Shown here: positions 43,886 to 52,587 of the stretch, piece by piece | Layout of the letters: every line of letters starts with the position of its first letter | Position numbering within the stretch: position 1 is the stretch's first letter | Assembly: GCF_003584135.1 (NCBI RefSeq) | Contig: NZ_QXFI01000033.1 | Location: 186,001-250,000, forward strand | Source: Flagellimonas pelagia | GTDB taxonomy: Bacteria; Bacteroidota; Bacteroidia; Flavobacteriales; Flavobacteriaceae | Reading direction: 5' to 3' | Length of the DNA: 64,000 nucleotides | Position numbers and translations under genes: made by a program | The notes under the pieces: model-generated | Database searches by the model: none | Seen by the model: only the letters and a program-made list of their open reading frames with translations | What the model was told of the DNA's origin: nothing

Positions 43886-46338
43886 TTTACCCGATTGAAT
43901 TCCTCTTTTCCCAGATTGCGTGATTTTTTGTTCGCATTTCCTCCAAAACTTCTGGAATAGGTCAAACGAAAAATACGGGTAAAGGCTGATTCATCCCGAT
44001 ACCGCGACCGTGTATCAATATCAAAAACAATGGGGGTCATTCCACTGATATGGGTATGGATATCCAAACTTCGGAACACATCGGAAACACTGAACTGCAA
44101 GGTTCCCCAATCGTTCTTGAACTGTTTTGAAATGCCAAAATTCATCACCCCAAAACCTTCCGTGGAATTGGTGCCATTATAATGGTCAAAATTGTACCAA
44201 CCAGACAATTCTGCATCCATCTGCCAAGGCAATTTGATGGTTTGGTTAAAGTTGAGACTCTGGTAGAAATAGGTCTTTGAGGCAGGATTGGGACTGTACG
44301 AAATCTTATAATCCCGAAGGGCTGAAGTGGAGGACATATTGAGTCTGGCCCAAGACGCCCATTGCACGGGAATGTTCAAAAAGAGACCTATACTTTTTTG
44401 ATAATCCGCATTTTGCGGTGAAATGACCAAAATATCATTCTGGGGTGTGGACGTCAACTGGTACCGGATGATGGGGTCAATTTCCTTTTGAAACGAAAGC
44501 CCCATGGAAAACCCGTTTTTCACATATTCCAGTTGCAACGTATTGGTGATACCGGGCCGTAACATGGGATTGCCCGTAAAAATGGCCGTGGGATCGTTGT
44601 AGTACAGACTCGTGACCAAATCGGAATAGGCAGGCCTACTGATACGACGATGGTAATTCAGGTTGAGTTGCCGATTTTCAGAAAGTTGGTATTGATAAGA
44701 AACTGACGGAAAGAATTGACGAATGGTGAAATCTTCCTCAGAAGTGGACAACGACCGCCTCCAATCCTCATACCGTAAACCAAGGTCCACCTTCGATTTT
44801 TCATGAAGTTGCACTTGGAACTGCGAGTACAATGCCCACAGGGTTTCATCACTCTCGATGAGACTTTGGGACCGGGGGTCCACGATCCATTCGCCTTCCA
44901 CCTGGGTCTCGATCTTACTATCGTTTGTGTTATCGGAATAACTCCCCTTGAATCCGAACTCGCCTTCCAATTTATCATTAAAGGTATGGGTGTAATCCAA
45001 CTTGAGCACCCCTAACTGGATGGTCGACTCACTGAAACCTCGATTCCCATCCGTAAAAATTTCATTTTCCGGGTCATAGGGCTCATCGTTTTCATCAAAA
45101 TACTCGCTCTTTGTGGTGGCCGGGCTATCGTTAGTATAATTGAGATAACTCAAATCCACAGCAAAACTGGAATGGTCGGTCAGCTTGTCAGTCAAATACA
45201 AGGAGGAAATCACATTCAACTTCGATGCGTTTCCCTCCGTAACCAAATGCGACCTAAAATAATCCTGACCCTCAATGATCCGTTGGTTGTTCACATTGGA
45301 CATGGATCGGTTCTTGGCAAAATTCAAGGTGAATTCCCCACCGAGTTCCACCTTTGGTGAAATTTGATAACCCATACCTAAATTCATGTTATGGGCATTG
45401 TTGTTATTGTTGAAATAGGTGGAAAAAATAGCCTGACTGGGAGCGCCGAGAATAGGTTGAAAACTCGTTCCCGACCCTTCAAACCCATTTTTTCCATGGT
45501 CGTGGAATAGGGAATAGTTGGCATTCAGGTGCATTTTTTCAGTTCCGAAGGAATAGCCCAACGAGGTACTTGCCTTTTCCCAATAGCCATACCCCAAACT
45601 GGCGCTATAGTTCCATTGGCTGCCCTCGTTCACTCCTTTTTTGAAGATAATATTGATGATGCCCGCTCCCCCATCCGCATCGTATTTGGCCGAAGGAGAG
45701 GTGACGAGTTCCACCTTTTCAATGTTGTCCGCCAAGGTGCTCTCCAAAAGGGCCATCACATCTTCCATGGACATGGATATCCTTCGACCGTTGAAGAGGA
45801 CCGTAACCCCACTTTGCCCGTTCAAGGTAAACTGGTAGTCACGCCTGTCCAAAATCACTCCTGGCAACCGTTCCAACAGTTGCAAGGCATTGCTTCCCTT
45901 GGTTATCACACTGCTCTGCACATTGATTACCTGGCCTTCCAGGGTGCGTTGTACCCAATCCCTTCGTGCCGCCAACACCACCTCATCCAATTCATTCACA
46001 TTTTCGGTCAATACCAATGTCCCCAATTGCAATGACGGTGAACCCGAATCCAAATGAAAGGGTTCCGTATAGTGATCGGCAAAACCGAGATAGGTCACCC
46101 GCACTCGAAATGGACCTACTCCAGTTGGCTCCAAAGAAAAATAACCTGCATCGTCTGTTATGGCACCGGTAACCAAAGTGGTATCCACTGCCTGATACAA
46201 CACCACATTGGCAAAGGGGATGGGATTGTCCTGTGCATCACTCACCTTACCGCGAACTTGCGCCAAAACTTGGGAGATTCCAGCAATCAACATAAGACTC
46301 ACACAAAAATTTTTACCAGTTAAAACCTTGACTTTCAT
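43882..46338 (-). CDS. TonB-dependent receptor-like outer membrane beta-barrel protein
   Basis: An 818-residue outer membrane protein. The signal peptide is near [19 protein letters not shown]; a carboxypeptidase-regulatory-like domain follows ([20 protein letters not shown], about residues 32-110), then a plug-type region ([40 protein letters not shown]) and a C-terminal barrel. No clear TonB box is visible and no SusD gene follows, so it belongs to the outer membrane beta-barrel family lacking SusD partners. The ligand is unknown. It is divergent from a LytS/LytTR pair across a 207-base intergenic region, so it could be their target. Confidence 0.87.
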   Translation of the reverse strand: MKVKVLTGKNFCVSLMLIAGISQVLAQVRGKVSDAQDNPIPFANVVLYQAVDTTLVTGAITDDAGYFSLEPTGVGPFRVRVTYLGFADHYTEPFHLDSGSPSLQLGTLVLTENVNELDEVVLAARRDWVQRTLEGQVINVQSSVITKGSNALQLLERLPGVILDRRDYQFTLNGQSGVTVLFNGRRISMSMEDVMALLESTLADNIEKVELVTSPSAKYDADGGAGIINIIFKKGVNEGSQWNYSASLGYGYWEKASTSLGYSFGTEKMHLNANYSLFHDHGKNGFEGSGTSFQPILGAPSQAIFSTYFNNNNNAHNMNLGMGYQISPKVELGGEFTLNFAKNRSMSNVNNQRIIEGQDYFRSHLVTEGNASKLNVISSLYLTDKLTDHSSFAVDLSYLNYTNDSPATTKSEYFDENDEPYDPENEIFTDGNRGFSESTIQLGVLKLDYTHTFNDKLEGEFGFKGSYSDNTNDSKIETQVEGEWIVDPRSQSLIESDETLWALYSQFQVQLHEKSKVDLGLRYEDWRRSLSTSEEDFTIRQFFPSVSYQYQLSENRQLNLNYHRRISRPAYSDLVTSLYYNDPTAIFTGNPMLRPGITNTLQLEYVKNGFSMGLSFQKEIDPIIRYQLTSTPQNDILVISPQNADYQKSIGLFLNIPVQWASWARLNMSSTSALRDYKISYSPNPASKTYFYQSLNFNQTIKLPWQMDAELSGWYNFDHYNGTNSTEGFGVMNFGISKQFKNDWGTLQFSVSDVFRSLDIHTHISGMTPIVFDIDTRSRYRDESAFTRIFRLTYSRSFGGNANKKSRNLGKEEFNRVN

Positions 46339-46545
46339 TTGTTTTGAATTGATTCTTGCCAAATGAAGTTTGCTTTGCTATACCATCATAATTGGATTGA
46401 CCGAAGGTGGCACTTTGTTGACTTCCCGCGTCTTTTCCCAGATAATGATGTAAAATGCCTTTCGTCAATTATTTATGGCAGGTCGTCAATTTGGCTCGGG
46501 CACATAATCAAAAAAAGTAACTTGTACTGATTTATGAATTAGTTG

Positions 46546-47640
46546 ATGGATTTCAACCGACTGAAAAAGATTGCCCTGAAACTCAAACTGTACCATATCC
46601 CCTTTTGGTTGGGGTATCATTTGGTATGGTTGACCATCAATGTGGGCAGTTTATCACAAGTTTGGGAATATTTACTCCACAGCGACTCTTCCGTCAAATT
46701 CTATTTTTATGTGATTTTCCAGATTATCGGGGTATACTTCAACCTGTATTATCTGATTCCGAAGTTGTTGTATGTTGGGCGTTATGCGAGTTATATTTTT
46801 TCGGTATTGGGAACCATTTTGGTCTGTAACGCCTTTATTGTAAGTGGTTACTTTTTGGCCTCCTATCTTTCCGGAAAGTCCCTATTCGAGCTGTTTGGGG
46901 TATATCCGTACCAATTCACCACCATCTATTTTGTGTGGGCCCTACCCTCCACTGTGGCCAGTATGACCTTGGGGATGAGCATTAAACTGGGCAAGAATTG
47001 GCTGCAGGCGGAGAAAAGGCGGTTGCGCTTGGAAAAAGAACACCTGGAAACCGAGCTCAAGTACCTCAAATCGCAGATCAATCCCCATTTTTTGTTCAAC
47101 ACCATCAATTCCATCTTTGCGTTGATCCACAAAAACCCGGATTTGGCCTCAGAATCATTGGCCAATTTTTCGGACATGCTGCGCTTTCAATTGTATGAAT
47201 GTAATGATGAGCAGATTCCGTTGGAAAAGGAACTTCGCTTTATTGAAAACTTCATCGACCTGGAAAAACTGCGGTTAGATCCCGAACATACCGAAATGCA
47301 GTTCGACATTCTGGACCAAACGCTGCATCAAAAAACGATTGCTCCTTTTATCCTGATTCCCTTTGTGGAAAATGCGTTCAAACATGTTTCCAAAGGAAAG
47401 GGGCAACCCAATTTTATCCGGATGACACTCAAAGTGACCGATGCTTATCTCAAATTACATATTGAAAACAGTAAAGGCCCCAATGGGTTGGGTAACGAGG
47501 ATGAACGGCCCAGGGGCATCGGGCTGACCAACGTGGAACGCCGGTTGCATTTATTGTACCCTGACTCGTATTCGTTACATATTGATGATCAAAAAGATAG
47601 ATTTTCCGTACTATTGAAACTGGAATGGCAAAAAAACTGA
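46546..47640 (+). CDS. LytS-type sensor histidine kinase
   Basis: A 364-residue inner membrane kinase of the His_kinase/LytS family. Four helices occupy about residues 15-145; a cytoplasmic coil follows, then the phospho-acceptor His181 in LKSQINPHFLFNTINSIFAL and the ATPase N-box IPFVENAFKH (271-280) and a GIGLTNVERRLHLLY G-box. The ATG at 46546 is preferred to a TTG three bases earlier. It overlaps the response regulator gene by 16 bases, the classic kinase-regulator pair of Bacteroidota. Confidence 0.93.
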   Translation: MDFNRLKKIALKLKLYHIPFWLGYHLVWLTINVGSLSQVWEYLLHSDSSVKFYFYVIFQIIGVYFNLYYLIPKLLYVGRYASYIFSVLGTILVCNAFIVSGYFLASYLSGKSLFELFGVYPYQFTTIYFVWALPSTVASMTLGMSIKLGKNWLQAEKRRLRLEKEHLETELKYLKSQINPHFLFNTINSIFALIHKNPDLASESLANFSDMLRFQLYECNDEQIPLEKELRFIENFIDLEKLRLDPEHTEMQFDILDQTLHQKTIAPFILIPFVENAFKHVSKGKGQPNFIRMTLKVTDAYLKLHIENSKGPNGLGNEDERPRGIGLTNVERRLHLLYPDSYSLHIDDQKDRFSVLLKLEWQKN

Positions 47641-48368
47641 AGTGCATAATCGTGGATGATGAGCCGCTCGCTAGGGAGGTGCTGCAGGAATACGTGCAGG
47701 TCATCGACCATTTGGAACTGGTATGCACGGTGGAAAATGCTCTGGAATTGGACCAAATGTTGGAGAAACAGGCCATAGACCTCATCTTTTTGGACATTCA
47801 GATGCCGTATCTGACGGGTTTGGATTTTCTAAAAGTCCGCCACGACCTGCCCATGGTCATCATCACCACGGCCTTCCCCAATTATGCTTTGGACGGGTTT
47901 CGGTTTGATGTGATCGATTACCTTTTGAAACCTATCACCTTTAACCGTTTTTTTAAGGCGGTGACCAAAGCAGTTCGGTATCATTCCTATAAATCGGGCA
48001 CTCAAGAACCTACCGAAACAACCACCGAACAAGCTTACTTTTTTGTTAAGTGCGATGGGCGGTATCAAAAAATCTATACTTCGGAAATCCTATTTGTAAA
48101 GGCCTTGGAAAACTATGTGTTGATCCATACCACTTCGGACAAGCACATGAGCCTGATGCCGCTAAAGACCATTGAGGAAAATCTGGATACGGAAGCCTTT
48201 ATTCGGGTACACAAATCATACATCGTTCCCATTGCCAAAATACGGTCTTTGGAAAACCACGAACTGATTTTGGAAGAGGGCCATAAAATTCCCGTGAGTC
48301 GAAATTATGCCAAGCAGGTACAGGACAAAGTATTGAAGGACAAGGTACTGAAACGAAAAGAACCCTAG
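47625..48368 (+). CDS. LytTR family response regulator
   Basis: A 247-residue two-component regulator. The receiver domain has the acidic pair Asp11-Asp12, phospho-acceptor Asp57 (IDLIFLDIQMPYLTG), and Lys102 (DYLLKPITFNRFF). The LytTR DNA-binding domain covers about residues 140-240, with YFFVKCDGRYQKIYTSEILF and IRVHKSYIVPIAKIRSLENH. It is translated from inside the kinase gene (16-base overlap). The binding site is unknown; LytTR sites are usually paired short repeats, and none stands out in the neighbouring intergenic regions. Confidence 0.94.
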   Translation: MAKKLKCIIVDDEPLAREVLQEYVQVIDHLELVCTVENALELDQMLEKQAIDLIFLDIQMPYLTGLDFLKVRHDLPMVIITTAFPNYALDGFRFDVIDYLLKPITFNRFFKAVTKAVRYHSYKSGTQEPTETTTEQAYFFVKCDGRYQKIYTSEILFVKALENYVLIHTTSDKHMSLMPLKTIEENLDTEAFIRVHKSYIVPIAKIRSLENHELILEEGHKIPVSRNYAKQVQDKVLKDKVLKRKEP

Positions 48369-48449
48369 AGCCGTAGCTGCCTGTTTTTACGCGCTGGCAC
48401 CAATTGTTTGACGACCTTATTTTCCTCCTTATATTTTTTTTGAAAACAC

Positions 48450-48479
48450 TTTACATTTTAAAGAATTGTATTAAATTTG
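48450..48479 (+). promoter_or_regulatory. Candidate tRNA promoter
   Basis: TAAATTTG (48472-48479) is an exact TAnnTTTG -7 box. TTTA (48450-48453), 18 bases upstream, could serve as a weak -33 element in place of TTTG. Transcription from it would run through the tRNA-like relic and into tRNA-Gly. Confidence 0.5.
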
Positions 48480-48516
48480 CATCCGCGCTTAGAAAAAGTG
48501 CAGAGTTCTTTAAAAT

Positions 48517-48592
48517 GCGAAAATAGCGTCCCGATAGCTATCGGGAGTAGAGCATAAAACACCAGTGGTTTGGCTCGAAAGCTATTTGCAGA
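48517..48592 (+). pseudogene. Degenerate tRNA-Gly copy with palindrome in place of the D-loop
   Basis: GCGAAAATAGC (48517-48527) is identical to the first 11 bases of the functional tRNA-Gly at 48597, and GTAGAGCAT (48547-48555) to bases that follow its D-loop. The seven bases between them in the real tRNA are replaced by a palindrome-bearing block. The rest has decayed: ACACCAGTGGT and GGCTCGAA recall the anticodon and T arms. The end GCTATTTGCA can still pair with the 5' strand (TGC and AAATAGC with a two-base bulge). No usable anticodon stem remains. It lies five bases before the real gene. Confidence 0.65.
48529..48546. repeat. 18-base perfect palindrome
   Basis: TCCCGATAGCTATCGGGA is a perfect palindrome inserted where the D-loop of a tRNA-Gly copy would be. 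It looks like the small dispersed palindromes of some Flavobacteriaceae, but I noticed no other copy in this window. Confidence 0.6.
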
Positions 48593-48596
48593 ACAT

Positions 48597-48669
48597 GCGA
48601 AAATAGCTCAGTTGGTAGAGCATCACCTTGCCAAGGTGGAGGTCGCGGGTTCGAATCCCGTTTTTCGCT
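48597..48669 (+). tRNA. tRNA-Gly(GCC)
   Basis: A complete 73-base cloverleaf. The acceptor strands GCGAAAA and TTTTCGC pair, with discriminator T; the D arm is GCTC...GAGC; the anticodon stem TCACC/GGTGG encloses the loop TTGCCAA, anticodon GCC; the T arm is GCGGG-TTCGAAT-CCCGT. CCA is not encoded. It is separated from tRNA-Leu by a hairpin with a T-run. Confidence 0.97.
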
Positions 48670-48670
48670 C

Positions 48671-48697
48671 AAAAACGCTGCTTGCAGCGTTTTTTTG
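48671..48697 (+). terminator. Terminator between the two tRNAs
   Basis: AAAAACGCTG (48671-48680), the loop CTTG, and CAGCGTTTTT (48685-48694) form a strong stem with T residues to 48697. It begins two bases after tRNA-Gly, so the two tRNAs may be separate transcripts or rely on readthrough. Confidence 0.75.
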
Positions 48698-48709
48698 TTT
48701 CAAGTCCAG

Positions 48710-48794
48710 GCTCGAGTGGTGGAACTGGTAGACACGCCGGACTTAAAATCCTGTGGCCTTTTTGGCCGTGCGGGTTCAAGTCCCGCCTCGAGTA
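48710..48794 (+). tRNA. tRNA-Leu(UAA)
   Basis: An 85-base class II tRNA. Acceptor GCTCGAG pairs with CTCGAGT (one G-U), discriminator A. The D arm contains TGGTAGAC; the anticodon loop is CTTAAAA with anticodon TAA. The variable arm GGCC-TTTTT-GGCC is typical of leucine tRNAs, and the T arm is GCGGG-TTCAAGT-CCCGC. The anticodon stem CCGGA/TCCTG has a C-U mismatch at pair 28-42. CCA is not encoded. Confidence 0.95.
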
Positions 48795-48797
48795 CAT

Positions 48798-48838
48798 AAA
48801 AACTCCGTAGACCCAAAGTTTATGGGGTTTTTTGTTTT
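48798..48838 (+). terminator. Probable terminator after tRNA-Leu
   Basis: AAAAACTCC (48798-48806) can pair with GGGGTTTTT (48824-48832) with one G-U around a 17-base loop, followed by a T-rich run. The stem is modest, so this is a moderate call. Confidence 0.5.
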
Positions 48839-48884
48839 TATAAAGTTTATTTGAGGTTTACTTTTTCAGGTCTTATTCCAAAAA

Positions 48885-49847
48885 TTAAATATTGAATGAA
48901 AACTTTTGATCTCCAGAAGTCTTTGATTTCAGCTTGGCTTTTACTTTTTTACTAATAACATCTAATGGATTGGGCTTGGAAGATGGTTTTGTTGCTTTAG
49001 AAAGCCATCCCACCTCATTTGTTGAATGCAAGTCATATTCGTTCTTAAGAAATGATTCAACTGCCTTTTGCGCGGGATGTCCATATTTATTTGTTCCAAC
49101 AGAAAAAACAACCGGCGTTTTTTTCTTTCGTACAACTCTTGACCAAAATGAACTACTGTGATTATATCCAGAACCATGGTGAGGGCTTTGACACAGTATT
49201 AGCTCTCCACCTAATTTAAGCCTTTCAAGTTGTTTTTTAGACGTATCGGCGGTCAATAAAACGTAACCTTCTTCAGTATCAATCCTGCAAATTGTCGATA
49301 GAATATTTGCCAACGGGTTATTATGAACATCTTCTTCATGAACATTGTACTTTTCCTTCTTTATATATTTCAATACATCACCATAAGTAGGGGATAAAAA
49401 GGAAATAACCCCTTTTCCAAATAATTCTATATTAAAATTTAAATCTGCTTGTATCAACCCAACTTTGGTACCATTAGCTGCGTATCTGTCATTAACATAC
49501 CTCATCAAATCCAAATACGCCTTTTCGGAAACTGTAGTTTTTAAGGCTGCCCGAATAAAATCAGAGGTGAAATGAGTACAGGTTTGTAAGAAGTAGTTGA
49601 TTTTTACATTCTGTGAATAACAGTAATCAATAAGTTCAAGCATGCCTGAGAAATGGTCGTAATGCGGATGAGAAAGAATCAAAAATTCAATACTTTCCGG
49701 CTTCTTATCCTGAATAAATTTTAAAACAGGATTATCATTGTTTCGATTGCAGTCAATAATTCCTATATGCTTAATGGAATCACCAGGACCCCATTCGAGA
49801 ACAATAGAATCACCTTGACCAACATCCTTGAACGTAATTTCTAACAA
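48885..49847 (-). CDS. ComEC-like metallo-beta-lactamase-fold hydrolase of the AT-rich operon
   Basis: A 320-residue MBL-fold protein of the ComEC/Rec2 C-terminal type, without membrane segments. Metal ligands: His60-Pro-His62-Tyr-Asp64-His65 in ILSHPHYDHFSGM, Asp201 in VLLTADTSKKQ, and His223/His224 in CQSPHHGSGYNH. SVGTNKYGHPAQKAVESF is the ComEC-like closing motif. A lysine-rich tail (about 283-320) could bind nucleic acid. The start appears to be TTG (an in-frame TAG lies just upstream), eight bases after the preceding gene. G+C is very low (15 of 60 bases in the line at 49321). It is the third gene of a tight operon; a nuclease or phosphodiesterase role is family-based inference. Confidence 0.85.
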   Translation of the reverse strand: MLEITFKDVGQGDSIVLEWGPGDSIKHIGIIDCNRNNDNPVLKFIQDKKPESIEFLILSHPHYDHFSGMLELIDYCYSQNVKINYFLQTCTHFTSDFIRAALKTTVSEKAYLDLMRYVNDRYAANGTKVGLIQADLNFNIELFGKGVISFLSPTYGDVLKYIKKEKYNVHEEDVHNNPLANILSTICRIDTEEGYVLLTADTSKKQLERLKLGGELILCQSPHHGSGYNHSSSFWSRVVRKKKTPVVFSVGTNKYGHPAQKAVESFLKNEYDLHSTNEVGWLSKATKPSSKPNPLDVISKKVKAKLKSKTSGDQKFSFNI

Positions 49848-49855
49848 TATCTAAA

Positions 49856-50389
49856 CTACTTTATAGGCTTGGTTAATTCAGAATTTTCAAGCCCAGCATA
49901 TAAATCATTAAGTTCAAAAAGCTTCATATCCACAAGATATTCTCCGTTATAAACATCAAACCTCATTGAACCAGGTCTTTCTTTATAAACCAACATTACA
50001 GGCGTATTCTCTTTCAATCCTTCAAGATGTTTAAATAAAACCTTTCCAAACTCCCTTACTTCAAATTCCCGGCCCTCCTTATCCACCAGACATTCACAAA
50101 TAACATAATCTAAACCAATTTCAATTACTTTAGCTTGGTAAGATATTTTATTTGTCCAAGACTCTTCAACTTTGAAACCTCCAGAAATAAAATCATGGTG
50201 TGTTAAATTATATTCTTCTTTTTGTATTTGGTCACGGCCAACAAAAAATTCAACATCCACCTTCTCATAGTTTGCATCAACATTCCCTTGGGAAGCATCT
50301 TTTTTTCGTTCCTCGACATGCTCTTCAACAAAAATTTCCCCTTCAAGGAAATCAACTGTATTTTGAAAAGTTATACCCTTATTGCTCAT
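49856..50389 (-). CDS. Unrecognised protein, middle gene of the AT-rich operon
   Basis: A 177-residue cytoplasmic protein with no signal peptide or membrane segment, not recognised. The first part is charged and probably helical or disordered (FVEEHVEERKKDASQGNVDA). Residues about 80-150 look like a small beta-barrel (SYQAKVIEIGLDYVICECLV; REFGKVLFKHLEGLKENTPV), perhaps an OB- or SH3-like fold that could bind a nucleotide or peptide; this is impression only. Its ATG lies within the end of the upstream gene (11-base overlap), and the MBL gene follows after 8 bases, so the three are probably made in fixed ratio. Confidence 0.75.
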   Translation of the reverse strand: MSNKGITFQNTVDFLEGEIFVEEHVEERKKDASQGNVDANYEKVDVEFFVGRDQIQKEEYNLTHHDFISGGFKVEESWTNKISYQAKVIEIGLDYVICECLVDKEGREFEVREFGKVLFKHLEGLKENTPVMLVYKERPGSMRFDVYNGEYLVDMKLFELNDLYAGLENSELTKPIK

Positions 50390-51098
50390 TTGACCAACTT
50401 TGTTCTGTTAATGATTTTGCTTCCAAGTGTAAATCCTTATAATCATTAAAACTAAAGCTATTTGTATTTCTAAGGATGTTAAGAATAATAATTTCTCCAA
50501 AACCAGTTATATTCTTTAAAGTGTCAATGTCCTCAATTATGAAATTACCTTTTCCGTGCTTTTGAATCTCCATTGGGCCTGAATATGGCCCCATATTAAG
50601 TGATACTTGACCACTAGAAGTTGTTTTTTCGATAACTATTCCAATGTCAGTTTTCAGAGGTATAATGTTATTTATGCCATCTTTAAAATAGTTTTCGGAA
50701 AACCTTTTACGAGATTCCTCTAAGTCAATTTGTTCATTTATATTGATAAACATTGAATAGTAAAGAATGTTCTTAATTTGACCAAAATGCTTGGACCCCT
50801 TTATTTTTGCAAATAGATTAAGAAAAGGTTCTTGAAAAAAGGATTTAGATCCAACAAGATTATCTTTATGATTCTCGCTTTTGTAAATAATCCTATCCCA
50901 TCGTATAGAAATTGTATCAAAGGTATCTTTGAAGAAAAGATGAATGATAGCATTATGAGAGTTTTCATTTTCAATTCTCAAACCTGTAGTCAATTGCACA
51001 AAAGGAGCAACAATATCATACATGCAACTGGGAAAATCCAAAATGTTAGTAAATCTTATTTCAAATTGATGTGCTGGTATATAATTCATTTCCATCAT
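50379..51098 (-). CDS. Unrecognised protein, first gene of the AT-rich operon
   Basis: A 239-residue soluble protein, not recognised with confidence. The start IPAHQFEIRFTNILDFP and the middle TISIRWDRIIYKSENHKDNL recall the sporadic TIGR04255 family, but this is weak. Beta-rich segments dominate the first 90 residues; a helical stretch follows (FFQEPFLNLFAKIKGSKHFG). G+C is low (18 of 60 in the line at 50641) against 27 of 60 in a mutS line. As the promoter-proximal gene it may be a sensor or regulator of the downstream MBL enzyme; that is inference. It starts 187 bases from the second MBL gene, a gap with nothing else visible. Confidence 0.75.
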   Translation of the reverse strand: MMEMNYIPAHQFEIRFTNILDFPSCMYDIVAPFVQLTTGLRIENENSHNAIIHLFFKDTFDTISIRWDRIIYKSENHKDNLVGSKSFFQEPFLNLFAKIKGSKHFGQIKNILYYSMFININEQIDLEESRKRFSENYFKDGINNIIPLKTDIGIVIEKTTSSGQVSLNMGPYSGPMEIQKHGKGNFIIEDIDTLKNITGFGEIIILNILRNTNSFSFNDYKDLHLEAKSLTEQSWSNEQ

Positions 51099-51285
51099 TT
51101 TATGGAACCCTTAAATATATAGTAATTTCAATTGTTATAACGATATTTTCCAAGAAATCATTGCCCTAAGCAGAATTAGCAACCTATTAAAAAATCGGCT
51201 TTCTGTATAAGGGATATTGCCAGTTTCGCACACAAACAAATAAATAGGAAATTTAGAACTTGTAAATCCTACCATCTTATGTTAT

Positions 51286-52587
51286 CTAATTCTCATACCG
51301 CATCTTATACGACTCCCATTGGTAGCCCATCTGCACCCGTCGGTACGCATAAATATATTCGCCATCGGTACGCACGTTGATAATGCCCGGCAAGATCTTT
51401 TTAAACCTGCGCCTCGCCACCGTATTGGAAGCCGATAGGGAAAAATCCAAATCGCCCAAAGTGGTCGGCTCAATAATGTTGGAAGCCGCTACGTGCTCCG
51501 CATCCTCATCATCCACAAACAGCGCCGATAAAGCGGTAGAAAACAACAAAGGTTCTTCCCCGCGCACCGCTCTTCCGATCGCCCCTAAAAATTTGGCCCT
51601 GGGGTGACCATGGTCGGGTACCTCGCCAGAAGACACCACCGTAACCATCGGGTTCACCGCCTTGAATAGGTCGGGGTCAAACTCATGGCTGCCATGATGG
51701 GGCGCCTTGAACACATGCGCATTCACGTTGAGGGCACCATCGGGTTGGGACAATAAGAGTCCGCTCCCTTCTATGTTCAGGTCGCCAGAGAAAAAAGTGC
51801 GGACATGGTTATAGGACATCCGGAACACCAAGGAATGCCCGTTGATGGTATGCGACTTGCCCCCGAACCATTCAAAAGCTCCATTAGGTTTAAGGATAGG
51901 CCCCAAAATCTCCACACGGATATCAGGGTCGCCAATGTTCAGGATACCTGCGGATTTGTCCAGCCGATGGTAGTTGATACCTCTGACCTTGATGGCATCG
52001 ACCCATTTTTTAAAGGTTCCCTTCAAATTAAACCCATTCAGGTCAGCCAATGTACTGTGCTTGGTCACCAGTTCGCCGTTCACTTCGTTGCCCAAGTCGG
52101 TATTGAAACCGGAATCGAACAGCCCGATACCGTTATGATAAATATTGTTCACCGTGATCTGTGGATGTTCGATGAGGGGAATGAGCCCTTCCACATGATC
52201 GGCATCGGCATGGCTCAGGAACATATGGTCGATGGTCACGGTATTGCCGGGGATGTCCAAGCGGTACTTCCAAATGATAAACCCCAAGGCACGATCGCGA
52301 AGGCCACCGTCTACCAAGATTTTGGTATCGTTGGGCGTCACCACAAAGGCGGCATCGCCTTGGCCCACGTCCAAAAAGTACATCTCGAAGCTTCTTTTAT
52401 TCATCAATGAGGGATTTTTGATTTCCCCGTCCCTGCCCCTGTAGTTGATCGGGGTGTACCCTGCGGTTGGGGCGTTTCCGGGTAAAAGTTCCACATCGTC
52501 CCCATAAATGAGCACATAACTTTTGCGTTCCCCTTGATCCTGAAAATAAAAGCGTTGGGTCTTGTTCCCCAAGAATTGTATCGCCAT
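51286..52587 (-). CDS. ComEC/Rec2-like MBL-fold hydrolase, GC-rich
   Basis: A 433-residue soluble MBL-fold protein. The metal-binding motif His126-Ala-Asp128-Ala-Asp130-His131 is in MFLSHADADHVEGLIPLIE, preceded by FLDVGQGDAAFVVTP (about residues 71-85), the ComEC hallmark. Further ligands are in RTFFSGDLNIEG and FKAPHHGSHEF. An N-terminal strand-rich extension (1-65) and a C-terminal part (about 340-433, with a terminal YAYRRVQMGYQWESYKMRY) are added. Its base composition (32 of 60 G+C at 52261) contrasts sharply with the AT-rich operon next door, so the two MBL genes have different histories. The substrate is unknown. Confidence 0.87.
   Translation of the reverse strand: MAIQFLGNKTQRFYFQDQGERKSYVLIYGDDVELLPGNAPTAGYTPINYRGRDGEIKNPSLMNKRSFEMYFLDVGQGDAAFVVTPNDTKILVDGGLRDRALGFIIWKYRLDIPGNTVTIDHMFLSHADADHVEGLIPLIEHPQITVNNIYHNGIGLFDSGFNTDLGNEVNGELVTKHSTLADLNGFNLKGTFKKWVDAIKVRGINYHRLDKSAGILNIGDPDIRVEILGPILKPNGAFEWFGGKSHTINGHSLVFRMSYNHVRTFFSGDLNIEGSGLLLSQPDGALNVNAHVFKAPHHGSHEFDPDLFKAVNPMVTVVSSGEVPDHGHPRAKFLGAIGRAVRGEEPLLFSTALSALFVDDEDAEHVAASNIIEPTTLGDLDFSLSASNTVARRRFKKILPGIINVRTDGEYIYAYRRVQMGYQWESYKMRYEN

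Noticed and set aside
44000..48368. Polysaccharide utilisation locus (SusC/SusD)
   Set aside because: There is a receptor-like barrel but no SusD, glycoside hydrolase or sulfatase gene beside it.
48670..51285. Integration (att) duplication of a tRNA 3' end around the AT-rich operon
   Set aside because: I compared the tRNA-Gly and tRNA-Leu 3' ends with the far boundary at 51.1-51.3 kb and saw no repeat; no integrase gene was found.
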